The position numbers were made by a program, and so were the translations under genes. A stretch of DNA of 64,000 nucleotides from Pseudomonas schmalbachii (GTDB lineage Bacteria; Pseudomonadota; Gammaproteobacteria; Pseudomonadales; Pseudomonadaceae). Under the pieces are notes generated by a model, which searched no databases, was not told where the DNA came from, and saw only the letters and a program-made list of their open reading frames with translations. Of this stretch, positions 1 through 8,590 are shown in pieces. Positions within the stretch are counted from its first letter, which is position 1. The number at the start of each line of letters is the position of its first letter. The stretch spans positions 1 to 64,000 of the forward strand of contig NZ_JAELYA010000005.1 of the NCBI RefSeq assembly GCF_017589465.1. The letters run 5' to 3'.

Positions 1-280
1 CGGCGCTTGTCGTGAGCGCGTGGGTGGGGGAAGTCTCCTACCGTCTGGCTTGCAGAAGCGGGTCTTGTCCCTCCACCCCCGACAGGTTCCTACCCTACCG
101 CCATACAAGCGGGCCATGCCCGCGAAAAAACGCACATGGCGCGCCCTGCAAGGGCGATCCCGTTGTACCTCTTTCTGTATACAATCATCCCCCTTCCGCG
201 CCGCCCGGCGGTCTGCTGCCGGCGGCGTCAGGGCTTACACTGTCTTCCGATATGTCCGCACCACCGGAGAACTCCCTTCC
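1..280. other. Region upstream of moaC, no gene seen
   Basis: No convincing coding region is visible. Positions about 107-126 carry a half copy of the GCGGGCCATGCCCGCGAA repeat that is complete elsewhere in the window. An AT-rich TATACAAT at 178-185 could be a -10 element for moaC, but I see no matching -35, so the promoter is not assigned. The moaC reading frame stays open upstream to position 20, but that part has no resemblance to MoaC. Confidence 0.4.
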
Positions 281-757
281 GTGCTCACCCATCTCGATTC
301 CCAGGGCCGCGCCAACATGGTCGACGTCACCGAAAAAGCGGTGACTTCCCGTGAAGCGGCGGCCGAAGCACGGGTGCGCATGCGCCCGGAAACACTGCGC
401 CTGATCCAGGACGGCGGCCACCCCAAGGGCGACGTGTTCGCCGTGGCGCGCATCGCCGGCATCCAGGCGGCCAAGCGCACCCATGAGCTGATCCCACTGT
501 GCCATCCGCTGCTGCTCACCAGCGTCAAGGTCGAGCTGGAAGCCGAGGGCGACGACTGCGTGCACATCGTCGCGCGCTGCAAGCTGGCCGGGCAGACCGG
601 CGTGGAGATGGAAGCGCTGACCGCCGCCAGCGTCGCCGCGCTGACCATCTACGACATGTGCAAGGCCGTGGACCGCGCCATGGTCATCGAGCAGGTGCGC
701 CTGCTGGAGAAACTCGGCGGCAAGAGCGGCCACTATGTAGCAGAGGAAACCCGATGA
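281..757 (+). CDS. moaC: Cyclic pyranopterin monophosphate synthase MoaC
   Basis: MoaC converts the MoaA product (3',8-cyclo-GTP) to cyclic pyranopterin monophosphate, the first stable intermediate of molybdenum cofactor synthesis, in the cytosol. The 158-residue protein has the usual family length. It shows the conserved blocks [26 protein letters not shown] and YDMCKAVDR; the last holds the Asp and Lys of the active site. I chose the GTG at 281, preceded by GGAGA about 10 bases upstream, because it gives the canonical N-terminus [16 protein letters not shown]. The stop overlaps the moaD start (ATGA). It begins a moaC-moaD-moaE run that lacks moaA; a moaA lies downstream of narI in this window. 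Confidence 0.95.
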   Translation: MLTHLDSQGRANMVDVTEKAVTSREAAAEARVRMRPETLRLIQDGGHPKGDVFAVARIAGIQAAKRTHELIPLCHPLLLTSVKVELEAEGDDCVHIVARCKLAGQTGVEMEALTAASVAALTIYDMCKAVDRAMVIEQVRLLEKLGGKSGHYVAEETR

Positions 758-1002
758 TTCGCGTGCAGTACTTCGCCCGTTACCGTGAAGCGCTCGGCCT
801 CGACGGCGAGCAGCTCGCCTGGGACGGCCGCTTCAGCCAGCTCGACGACCTGCGCCGCTTCCTGCTCGAACGCGGCGGCGTGTGGAACGTGCTCGCCGAG
901 CAGAACCTGATGTGCGCGCGCAACCAGGAGCTGTGCAGCCTCGACGAGGCGCTGCAGGACGGCGACGAGGTGGCGTTCTTCCCCACCGTGACCGGAGGCT
1001 GA
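754..1002 (+). CDS. moaD: Molybdopterin synthase sulfur-carrier subunit MoaD
   Basis: This is the small ubiquitin-fold subunit of molybdopterin synthase. Its C-terminal glycine is thiocarboxylated and delivers sulfur to cyclic pyranopterin monophosphate in complex with MoaE. The 82-residue product ends in FFPTVTGG, giving the essential terminal Gly-Gly. The ATG at 754 overlaps the moaC stop, which suggests coupled translation, and gives the standard [12 protein letters not shown] start. Longer in-frame extensions run back inside moaC and are not MoaD-like. Confidence 0.95.
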   Translation: MIRVQYFARYREALGLDGEQLAWDGRFSQLDDLRRFLLERGGVWNVLAEQNLMCARNQELCSLDEALQDGDEVAFFPTVTGG

Positions 1003-1006
1003 TGCC

Positions 1007-1459
1007 ATGAGCGTGCGTGTGCAGACTGCGGCATTCGATCCCGGCGCCGAACTCAACGCCATGCATGCGGCCAACGTCGGCATCGGCGCGGTGGTCGGCT
1101 TCGTCGGCTACGTGCGTGATTTCAACGATGGCCGCGAGGTCGGCGGCATGCTGCTGGAACATTATCCGGGGATGACCGAGAAGTCCCTGGAGAAGATCGC
1201 CGCCGAGGCCGCCGAGCGCTGGCCGCTGCTGCGCCTGGAGATCCTCCACCGCATCGGCCGCCTGGAGCCGGGCGAGCCGATCGTCTTCGTCGCCGCCGCC
1301 AGCGCCCACCGGCAGGCAGCGTTCGACGCCTGCAACTTCGTCATGGACTACCTGAAGACCCGCGCGCCGTTCTGGAAGAAGGAAGACACCAGCGACGGCC
1401 CGCGCTGGGTGGAAGGCCGCTGCAGCGACCAGGCGGCGGCCGAGCGTTGGAAGGACTAG
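1007..1459 (+). CDS. moaE: Molybdopterin synthase catalytic subunit MoaE
   Basis: MoaE forms the catalytic part of molybdopterin synthase: two MoaE subunits at the centre, with MoaD tails inserted in their active sites. The 150-residue protein has the expected length. The conserved lysine stretch MDYLKTRAPFWKKE near residues 113-126 holds the catalytic lysines, and the FVGYVRDFNDG and AAASAHRQAAF blocks are typical. It starts four bases after moaD, so the three genes form one transcription unit. A palindromic repeat follows at 1513 before the convergent neighbour. Confidence 0.95.
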   Translation: MSVRVQTAAFDPGAELNAMHAANVGIGAVVGFVGYVRDFNDGREVGGMLLEHYPGMTEKSLEKIAAEAAERWPLLRLEILHRIGRLEPGEPIVFVAAASAHRQAAFDACNFVMDYLKTRAPFWKKEDTSDGPRWVEGRCSDQAAAERWKD

Positions 1460-1463
1460 CCCC

Positions 1464-1482
1464 GTAGGGCGGGTGCAACCCG
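1464..1482. repeat. Short GTAGGGCGGG(T)-type half repeat
   Basis: GTAGGGCGGGTGCAACCCGCC folds as a small hairpin directly after moaE. A complete copy of the same family lies at 47146-47197. Confidence 0.5.
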
Positions 1483-1512
1483 CCAATTCGGTTACGGGGT
1501 TGTGCGGATCGG

Positions 1513-1585
1513 GTAGGTTGGCGCTGAGCTTGCGAAGCCCAACGCCCTGAATGTTGGGCTTCACTGCGTTCAGCGCCAACCTGCG
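1513..1585. repeat. Palindromic repeat, family A (copy 1)
   Basis: The arms GTAGGTTGGCGCTGAGC and its complement flank a second inverted pair GCGAAGCCCAAC / GTTGGGCTTC. It lies between the convergent moaE and D-arginine dehydrogenase-like genes. Other copies are at 7245, 26910, 36191, 51465, 54001, 62565 (truncated) and 63438. Confidence 0.85.
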
Positions 1586-1612
1586 GGGATTTCACCCGCT
1601 CTACATACTGGC

Positions 1613-2806
<1,194 letters not shown>

Positions 2807-2902
2807 CTACCTCTTTTCCTGCTTTCTACCCCTTCCGAGGAATGGCCGCTGGCGCGGCTTCGGCGCAGTCTGGCCGGCAGTCTGAATTTTCCGGAGATTG
2901 CC

Positions 2903-3460
2903 ATGAGCCACCTGGCCACGCAGGAGTTCCAACCCCTGCAGATCGCGGTATTGACTGTCAGCGACACCCGCAACCTGCACAACGATACGTCCGGGCAAAG
3001 CCTGGTCAGCCTGCTGCAGCGCGCCGGCCACACCCTCGCCGAACGGCGCCTGGTGCCGGACGACATCTACCGCATCCGCGCGGTGGTTTCCGCGTGGATC
3101 GCCGATCCCAAGGTGCAGGTCGGCCTGATCACCGGCGGCACCGGTTTCACCCTTCGCGACAACACTCCGCAGGCGGTTGCGCCGCTGCTCGACCGCACGG
3201 TGGACGGCTTCGGCGAACTGTTCCGCCAGGTTTCCCAGGCGGAAATCGGCGCATCCACCATCCAGTCGCGCGCCCTGGCCGGAATCAGCAACGGTACGCT
3301 GATCTGCTGCCTGCCCGGTTCGCCGGGCGCCTGTCGTACCGCCTGGAACGAAATCCTCCTCGGCCAGTTGGATAGCCGCACGCGGCCATGCAACTTCGTG
3401 CCGCACCTGAAGGTCCTGCCAAGCCAGGTGGAAAGAATCTGCTGCGGTAGCCGGGCATGA
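2903..3460 (+). CDS. moaB: Molybdenum cofactor biosynthesis protein MoaB
   Basis: MoaB/MogA-fold protein that binds molybdopterin and takes part in its adenylylation before molybdate insertion. The 185-residue sequence contains the GLITGGTGFTLRDN block (molybdopterin-binding TGGTG) and CLPGSPGACRTAW, both typical of MoaB. A CCGGAGATTGCC leader supports the ATG at 2903. The end overlaps the moeA start by four bases, so translation is probably coupled. Expression with moeA and nitrate reductase genes fits a role in supplying cofactor to NarG. Confidence 0.93.
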   Translation: MSHLATQEFQPLQIAVLTVSDTRNLHNDTSGQSLVSLLQRAGHTLAERRLVPDDIYRIRAVVSAWIADPKVQVGLITGGTGFTLRDNTPQAVAPLLDRTVDGFGELFRQVSQAEIGASTIQSRALAGISNGTLICCLPGSPGACRTAWNEILLGQLDSRTRPCNFVPHLKVLPSQVERICCGSRA

Positions 3461-4677
3461 GCGGCTGCGGATGTTCGGGGCATGACCTGCGCCCCGTCGA
3501 TGAAGCGTTGACCGCCCTGCTGCAACGGGTGCCGGCGCCACCGCGGGTGGAACGAGTGCCGCTGGCTGCGGCGCTGAACCGGGTTCTGGCGGAGGACCTG
3601 CATGCGGCTCAGGACCAGCCCGCCTGGGACAACAGCGCGATGGACGGCTACGCCCTGCGCGCCGCCGATCTGCCTGCCGGTGGCGGCGCGCTGCCGCTGT
3701 CCGGCTGCATCGCTGCCGGCGATCCTGCGTCCGAGCCGCTGCCTGCCGGGCAGGCCGTGCGCATCTTCACCGGCGCGCCATTGCCGCCCGGCGCCGACAG
3801 CGTGGTCGCCCAGGAAGACTGCCGTGTCGAAGGCGAACGGGTGATCCTGCCGCCGGTACGTCCCGGCAGCCATGTACGCCTGCGTGGCGAGGAACTGCGC
3901 CGGGGCGATCCGCTGCTGCGCGCAGGCAGTCGTCTGCGTGCCCAGGAACTGGGCCTGCTGGCCAGCGTCGGGGTGGCGGAAGTACCGGTCCATCGGCGTC
4001 TGCGCGTCTGCCTGCTGAGCAGTGGCGACGAACTGCGCGAGCCCGGCGAGACGCTGGCGCCCGGTCAGATCTACAACGTCAACCGCTTCAGCATCGGCGC
4101 CCTGCTCGAAGGCTGGGGCATGGAGCTGCACGACTACGGCGTGCTCGTCGATACCCTGGCGGCCAGCCGCGACGCCCTGAGCCTGGCGGCTTCCGAATGG
4201 GATGTGCTGATCACTTCGGGCGGCGTCTCGGTGGGCGAGCGCGATCACCTCAAGCAGGCGATCCGCGAACTCGGCGAATTGCACCTGTGGCGCCTGGCGA
4301 TGCAGCCGGGCAAGCCGCTGGCCTTCGGCTCGGTCGCCGGCAAGCCGTGGATCGGCCTGCCGGGCAATCCGGCGGCGGCGCTGGTCACCGCGCTGGTGGT
4401 GGGAAGACCGTTCCTGCTGCGCGCGCAGGGTCAGGTGGACGTCGATCCGCCGCTGCTGAAATTACCGGCCGCATTCGACTGGCCGAAACCCAACGCCCGC
4501 CGGCAATACCTGCGGGCGCGTCTGCAGGATGGCGAGGTGACGATTCACCCGCAGCAAGGCTCGGCAATGCTGCTGGCTGCCAGCTGGGCCGATGGCCTGG
4601 CGGTGGTCGAGGCGGGCGCAACCCTGCGCCAGGGCGAGCCGGTGGGCTATCTGCCGTTTTCTGCGCTCATGGCCTGA
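3457..4677 (+). CDS. moeA: Molybdopterin molybdenumtransferase MoeA
   Basis: MoeA inserts molybdate into adenylylated molybdopterin, giving active Mo-molybdopterin. The 406 residues match the family. Features in order are the N-terminal MDGYALRAADL block, the IFTGAPLPPGAD segment, the MogA-like domain with LLSSGDEL and ITSGGVSVGERD, and the GLPGNPAAALV loop. The ATG overlaps the moaB stop, and ubiU starts 19 bases downstream, so moaB-moeA-ubiUVT look like one operon. That arrangement links cofactor synthesis to anaerobic quinone synthesis. Confidence 0.95.
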   Translation: MSGCGCSGHDLRPVDEALTALLQRVPAPPRVERVPLAAALNRVLAEDLHAAQDQPAWDNSAMDGYALRAADLPAGGGALPLSGCIAAGDPASEPLPAGQAVRIFTGAPLPPGADSVVAQEDCRVEGERVILPPVRPGSHVRLRGEELRRGDPLLRAGSRLRAQELGLLASVGVAEVPVHRRLRVCLLSSGDELREPGETLAPGQIYNVNRFSIGALLEGWGMELHDYGVLVDTLAASRDALSLAASEWDVLITSGGVSVGERDHLKQAIRELGELHLWRLAMQPGKPLAFGSVAGKPWIGLPGNPAAALVTALVVGRPFLLRAQGQVDVDPPLLKLPAAFDWPKPNARRQYLRARLQDGEVTIHPQQGSAMLLAASWADGLAVVEAGATLRQGEPVGYLPFSALMA

Positions 4678-4696
4678 TCCGGCCGCTGGGGGAAGC

Positions 4697-5692
4697 ATGC
4701 AACTGGTATGTCCGGCGGGCAGTCTGCCCGCCCTCAAGTCCGCCCTGAGCGAAGGCGCGGACGCTGTCTACGTCGGTTTTCGCGACGACACCAACGCCCG
4801 CCATTTCGCCGGTCTCAACCTGGACGAGCGTCAATTGCAGGAAGGCCTGCAGCGCGTGCGCGACGCCGGCCGGCAGCTGTATATCGCGGTGAACACCTAT
4901 CCCGGCGCCAAGGGGATAGGGCGCTGGCAACGCGCCGTGGACCACGCCGCCGACCTCGGCGTGGACGCCCTGATCGCCGCCGACTGCGCCGTGCTCGGCT
5001 ATGCCGCGCGGCGTCATCCGGACCTGCCGCTGCACCTGTCGGTGCAGGGCTCGGCGACCAACGCGGCTGCGCTGGCCTTCTACCACGAGCACTACGGCAT
5101 CCGTCGCGCCGTGCTGCCGCGCGTGCTGTCGCTGGCGCAGGTACGCCAGGTCGCCGCCGGCAGCCCGGTACCGCTGGAGGTATTCGCCTTCGGCAGCCTG
5201 TGCATCATGGCCGAGGGGCGCTGCCATCTGTCCTCCTACGTCACCGGCGAGTCGCCGAATCTCTGCGGTGTCTGCTCGCCGGCCAAGGCCGTACGCTGGA
5301 GCGAAGAACCGGAGGGCCTGACCTCGCGCCTCAACGAGGTGCTGATCGACCGCTACGGCAAGGATGAGCCGGCCGGCTATCCGACCCTGTGCAAGGGCCG
5401 CTTCCTGGTCAACGGCCAGCGCTTCCACGCCCTGGAGGAACCGACCAGCCTGAACACTCTCGACCTGCTGCCGCAACTGGCGGAAATCGGCATCGCCGCG
5501 GTGAAGATCGAGGGTCGCCAGCGCAGTCCGGCCTATGTGCAGCAGGTCACCCGCGTCTGGCGCCAGGCGCTGGATGCCGTGCAGCGCTCGCCGCAGAACT
5601 TCGTGGTTCAACCGGCCTGGCAGACCACCCTGGCCAATCTCTCCGAAGGGCACCAGACCACGCTGGGCGCCTACCACCGTTCATGGCAGTGA
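4697..5692 (+). CDS. ubiU: O2-independent ubiquinone hydroxylation protein UbiU (U32 family)
   Basis: UbiU pairs with UbiV to hydroxylate the ubiquinone ring without oxygen, using prephenate as hydroxyl donor in the studied E. coli system. The 331-residue protein shows the cluster-binding cysteines as C-x6-C-x16-C-x38-C (CIMAEGRC, then CSPAK, then TLCKG). This spacing equals that of E. coli UbiU Cys169/176/193/232. An extra Cys in CGVC precedes the third ligand. I chose the ATG at 4697 after GGGGGAAGC, giving MQLVCPAGSLPALKSA; the frame upstream lies within moeA. It belongs to the moaB-moeA-ubiUVT run. Confidence 0.93.
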   Translation: MQLVCPAGSLPALKSALSEGADAVYVGFRDDTNARHFAGLNLDERQLQEGLQRVRDAGRQLYIAVNTYPGAKGIGRWQRAVDHAADLGVDALIAADCAVLGYAARRHPDLPLHLSVQGSATNAAALAFYHEHYGIRRAVLPRVLSLAQVRQVAAGSPVPLEVFAFGSLCIMAEGRCHLSSYVTGESPNLCGVCSPAKAVRWSEEPEGLTSRLNEVLIDRYGKDEPAGYPTLCKGRFLVNGQRFHALEEPTSLNTLDLLPQLAEIGIAAVKIEGRQRSPAYVQQVTRVWRQALDAVQRSPQNFVVQPAWQTTLANLSEGHQTTLGAYHRSWQ

Positions 5693-5703
5693 AGGAGTCG
5701 CCG

Positions 5704-6594
5704 ATGAAACTGAGCCTCGGGCCGTTGCTGTTCTACTGGGAGCGCCGGCAGATACTCGACTTCTACGCGCAGATGGCGGAACAGCCGCTGGATGCGATCT
5801 ATCTTGGCGAAACCGTCTGCTCCAAGCGCCGAGCCTTGTCGCTGGACGACTGGCTGGGCCTGGGCCGCGAACTGGCGCAGCAGGGCAGGGCGGAAATCCT
5901 CATCTCCGGGCTGGCGCTGCTGGAGGCCGCGTCCGAGCTGTCGACCCTGCGCCGCGTGTGCGACAACGGCGAGCTGCGCGTCGAGGCCAACGACATGGGC
6001 GCAGTGCATTACCTGCAGCGTCGCGGCGTGGAGTTCACCGGCGGGCCGTCGCTGAACATCTACAACGGCCATACCCTGGCGGAGTTGCACCGTTGCGGCA
6101 TGCGCCGCTGGGTGCCGCCGGTGGAGTGCTCGGGCGAGCAGATTCTCGATGTGGTCGAGCAGCTGCAGGAACTGGGCGTGGCGGACATGGAGACCGAGGT
6201 GTTCGCCTACGGTCATCTGCCGCTGGCCTATTCCGCGCGCTGCTTCACCGCCCGCGCGGAGAACCGGCCGAAGGACGATTGCCGCTTCTGCTGCCAGCGC
6301 TATCCGGAAGGCATTCCATTGCAGAGCCAGGAGGGTGCGACGCTGTTCACCCTGAACGGCATCCAGACCCTTTCCGGCGAGCCGAGCAATCTGCTCGCCG
6401 ACTACGTATCCCTGCAGCGCTGCGGCGCCGACCTGCTGCGCCTGAGCCCGCGTGCGCAAGGCATGGCCGAGGTGATCCAGGCCTTCGACAAGGTTCGCAA
6501 TGGCGCCAGCCCGCCGCTGGCGGTGGATGGCTGCAATGGCTACTGGCATGGCCAGCCCGGCATGCTGCGCGCGGATGAGGTGGGACTATGCTGA
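5704..6594 (+). CDS. ubiV: O2-independent ubiquinone hydroxylation protein UbiV (U32 family)
   Basis: UbiV is the [4Fe-4S] partner of UbiU in the anaerobic hydroxylation complex. The 296-residue protein has Cys39 (GETVCSKRR) and the triad C-x12-C-x3-C in SARCFTAR...DDCRFCC, the same spacing as E. coli UbiV Cys39/180/193/197. The family block ARAENRPKDDCRFCC is intact. The ATG at 5704 follows AAGGAGTCGCCG, a good ribosome site. The stop overlaps the ubiT start, so UbiV and UbiT are translationally coupled. Confidence 0.93.
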   Translation: MKLSLGPLLFYWERRQILDFYAQMAEQPLDAIYLGETVCSKRRALSLDDWLGLGRELAQQGRAEILISGLALLEAASELSTLRRVCDNGELRVEANDMGAVHYLQRRGVEFTGGPSLNIYNGHTLAELHRCGMRRWVPPVECSGEQILDVVEQLQELGVADMETEVFAYGHLPLAYSARCFTARAENRPKDDCRFCCQRYPEGIPLQSQEGATLFTLNGIQTLSGEPSNLLADYVSLQRCGADLLRLSPRAQGMAEVIQAFDKVRNGASPPLAVDGCNGYWHGQPGMLRADEVGLC

Positions 6595-7064
6595 ACCTGA
6601 AAACTGGCGCGCTGCGCGCTGCCGACCGTCTGCTGCCGCTGGCGGCACGGGTACCGCGTCCGTTGCAGCGCGTTGTGCTGCAACGGGCTGTCAACCGGCT
6701 GTTCGCCCGGCAACTGGCCGACGGCGCCTTCGACATCCTGCGCGGCCACTGGCTGCGCCTGGAAATCGCCGACCTCGGCCTGGGCTGGACCCTGACCCGC
6801 GTGCCGGGTGGTTTGCGTATGGTGGAGCGTTGTACGCCCAGTGTGACCATTCGCGGCAACTGGCGGGATTTCCTGCTGCTGGCCAGCCGCCATGAGGACC
6901 CGGATACGCTGTTCTTCCGCCGCCGTCTGGTGATCGAGGGCGACACCGAGCTGGGTCTGGCGGTGAAGAACCTGATCGACAGCCTCGATCCGGATGAGCT
7001 GCCGAGGTGGTTGTGGAAGGGGATGCAGCGGGCGGGAGAAGCGGTACAGCAGGTGAGCCCGTAG
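6588..7064 (+). CDS. ubiT: Anaerobic ubiquinone accessory protein UbiT (SCP2 domain)
   Basis: UbiT is a sterol-carrier-protein-2 fold lipid-binding factor needed for ubiquinone synthesis without oxygen, probably handling the hydrophobic intermediates. The 158-residue sequence has an N-terminal helical part (RVPRPLQRVVLQRAVNRLF) and the SCP2 core ending DTLFFRRRLVIEGDTELGLAVKNLIDSL. That end is diagnostic of the YhbT/UbiT group. It overlaps ubiV by seven bases. Its TAG stop (7062-7064) lies inside the first bases of a family-B palindromic repeat, so the hairpin directly abuts the coding sequence. Confidence 0.92.
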   Translation: MLNLKTGALRAADRLLPLAARVPRPLQRVVLQRAVNRLFARQLADGAFDILRGHWLRLEIADLGLGWTLTRVPGGLRMVERCTPSVTIRGNWRDFLLLASRHEDPDTLFFRRRLVIEGDTELGLAVKNLIDSLDPDELPRWLWKGMQRAGEAVQQVSP

Positions 7065-7118
7065 GAGCGGGCCATGCCCGCGAAATTCCGGCAAATCGCG
7101 GGCATGGCCCGCTCCTAC
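7061..7118. repeat. Palindromic repeat, family B (copy 1)
   Basis: Arms GTAGGAGCGGGCCATGCCCG and the complement CGGGCATGGCCCGCTCCTAC enclose a short loop. It supplies the ubiT stop codon. Other copies are at 22398, 33473, 45905 and 58149. A half copy of another palindrome (CGTAGGGTGGAAAA) follows near 7170. Confidence 0.85.
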
Positions 7119-7244
7119 AAAAAAAAAGCACCCTCGCCGCAAGACAGTTGCTCCTACGGTTCACTCGTGCGTAGGGTGGAAAACGGCGAAGCCTTTTCCA
7201 CCGTGACGACATGTCGAAGCAGATGGTGGAGGGTTGGTTTTGAG

Positions 7245-7329
7245 CGTAGGTTGGCGCTGAGCGCAGCGAAGCCCAACGGTGCCACGTCCAGCAGATGTTG
7301 GGCTTCACTTCGTTTAGCACCAACCTACG
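7245..7329. repeat. Palindromic repeat, family A (copy 2)
   Basis: Complete copy with both arms (CGTAGGTTGGCGCTGAGC... and ...AGCACCAACCTACG). It lies between convergent ubiT and the DGC-domain gene, and its last bases overlap the end of the latter. Confidence 0.85.
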
Positions 7330-7690
7330 GTGACGGCAACTTTTCGATCAGGAAGGACAATTCCTCGAACAGCATGTCCGCGTCTTCCTGTGAGCAATCC
7401 TTCCCATAACGCTTCTTCAGGCCGTATTCGCTGAGGGTCAGGTGGCTATCCGCAGCCACGCCGCAGCGCGCCAGGCAGCCTTTCACGCAATGCAGCGGGC
7501 ATCCATCGAGAGCGATGATGCGCCGGCCCGATTGCGCCTTCTTCACCAGCATCGGAACTCCGCCGCCAACCCCGGCGATGCAGGACATTTCCGCAAGGCC
7601 TTCGCGATCGAGGCGCAGGGCAAGGTCGTTGGCCAGTTGCGCGACGTTGGAGCAGCCGGAGCAGGAGTAGACGAGTGGGAGATCGCTCAT
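7325..7690 (-). CDS. Putative zinc-binding DGC-domain protein
   Basis: A 121-residue cysteine-rich protein of the DGC family (Pfam DGC domain; a P. aeruginosa relative sits beside narL). Visible motifs are CSGC near residue 10, a Cys in MSCIAGVGGG, and the name-giving DGC in IIALDGCPLHCVKGCLARCG, consistent with metal or Fe-S binding. No biochemical role is established that I know of. A near-perfect ANR/DNR box at 7750-7763 upstream and its position beside narXL suggest expression at low oxygen and a role linked to denitrification or cofactor handling; that part is inference. Confidence 0.8.
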   Translation of the reverse strand: MSDLPLVYSCSGCSNVAQLANDLALRLDREGLAEMSCIAGVGGGVPMLVKKAQSGRRIIALDGCPLHCVKGCLARCGVAADSHLTLSEYGLKKRYGKDCSQEDADMLFEELSFLIEKLPSP

Positions 7691-7749
7691 TGGAGGGGCA
7701 CCTTCAGGGCAGAGTTTGTCAGTTTCGTCCTGCCGTTGGGCTGCGACGT

Positions 7750-7763
7750 TTGACCCACATCAA
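7750..7763 (-). promoter_or_regulatory. ANR/DNR (FNR-type) box upstream of the DGC gene
   Basis: TTGAC-CCAC-ATCAA matches the consensus TTGAT-N4-ATCAA at 9 of 10 fixed positions. Its centre lies 66 bases upstream of the DGC start codon. A class II promoter would then start near 7715 on the minus strand, leaving a leader of about 25 bases. Confidence 0.7.
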
Positions 7764-7814
7764 GCGCTGAAGGTGGTTATCCCGAAGGGGGTATATGGCC
7801 CCGATGCAGGACCT

Positions 7815-7917
7815 GTAGGAGCCAGGGGGGACGCCCAGTTCTTGCTGGCGATCATCATGTTCACCGACGCCACCGGTGCCACTGGGAAACATGGATCGCC
7901 AGCAAGCTGGCTCCTAC
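7815..7917. repeat. Palindromic repeat, family C (copy 1, left arm disrupted)
   Basis: The right arm GATCGCCAGCAAGCTGGCTC is intact. The left arm reads GTAGGAGCCAG, then unrelated bases, then TTGCTGGCGATC, as if part of the arm was replaced. Intact copies are at 23893 and 47010. Confidence 0.75.
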
Positions 7918-7936
7918 GAAAAGCAGTTCTTCCCGG

Positions 7937-8590
7937 CTATGCCAGATGATTCTCCACCGCCCACACCGCCGCTTCCACCCGCGATCTCATGCCGAGCTTG
8001 TGCAGCACGCGCTTCACATGGACCTTCACCGTGCCTTCGGTGATGTCCAGTTTGCGGGCGATCATCTTGTTGCTGTAGCCGTGGGCAAGCTGGCGGAGGA
8101 TCTGCCGTTCGCGGTCGGTGAGTTCGTCGAGCCGCTTGGGATGCTCGTCGCCGCGCAGGGCCTGGGCGAGGACCTGGCTCAGTTGCGGGCTGAGGGTGAG
8201 CTGGCCGGTGGCGGCCTGGCGGATATGTTCGAGCAGGCGTTCCGGCTCCATGTCCTTGAGCAGGTAGCCGTCGGCGCCGGCGCGCAGCACGCTGATCACG
8301 TCGCTCTTGTCGTCGGAGACGGTGAATACCACGATGCGCGCGTCGACGCCGTTCTCGCGCAGGGCGCGCAGGGTGTCGAGGCCGTTCATGCCCTTCATGT
8401 TGAGGTCGAGCAGGATCATGTCCGGGTCGAGTTCGGCGCTCAGTTTCAGGGCTTCCTCGCCGCTGCCGGCTTCGCCGACGACGCTCAGGTCGTCTTCCAG
8501 TTCGAGCAGCTGGACCACGCCCTTGCGCATCATCGGGTGGTCGTCGACCAGCAGGATGCGGGCCGGTCCGTCGATCGATTGCGCGGTCAT
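7937..8590 (-). CDS. narL: Nitrate/nitrite response regulator NarL
   Basis: DNA-binding response regulator of the NarXL pair that activates nitrate respiration genes when nitrate is present. The 217-residue protein has a receiver domain with the acidic pair DD (residues 16-17), phosphoacceptor Asp62 in MILLDLNMKG and Lys in YLLKDME. It ends in a LuxR-type helix-turn-helix (LTDRERQILRQLAHGYSNKM to VKVHVKRVLHKLGM). It overlaps narX by four bases and is probably cotranscribed with it. A matching NarL site is seen at 10501-10516 upstream of narK1. Confidence 0.95.
   Translation of the reverse strand: MTAQSIDGPARILLVDDHPMMRKGVVQLLELEDDLSVVGEAGSGEEALKLSAELDPDMILLDLNMKGMNGLDTLRALRENGVDARIVVFTVSDDKSDVISVLRAGADGYLLKDMEPERLLEHIRQAATGQLTLSPQLSQVLAQALRGDEHPKRLDELTDRERQILRQLAHGYSNKMIARKLDITEGTVKVHVKRVLHKLGMRSRVEAAVWAVENHLA

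Noticed and set aside
20-280. N-terminal extension of moaC
   Set aside because: The added 87 residues (Arg/Ser/Pro-rich) are not MoaC-like, and the GTG at 281 yields the canonical protein.
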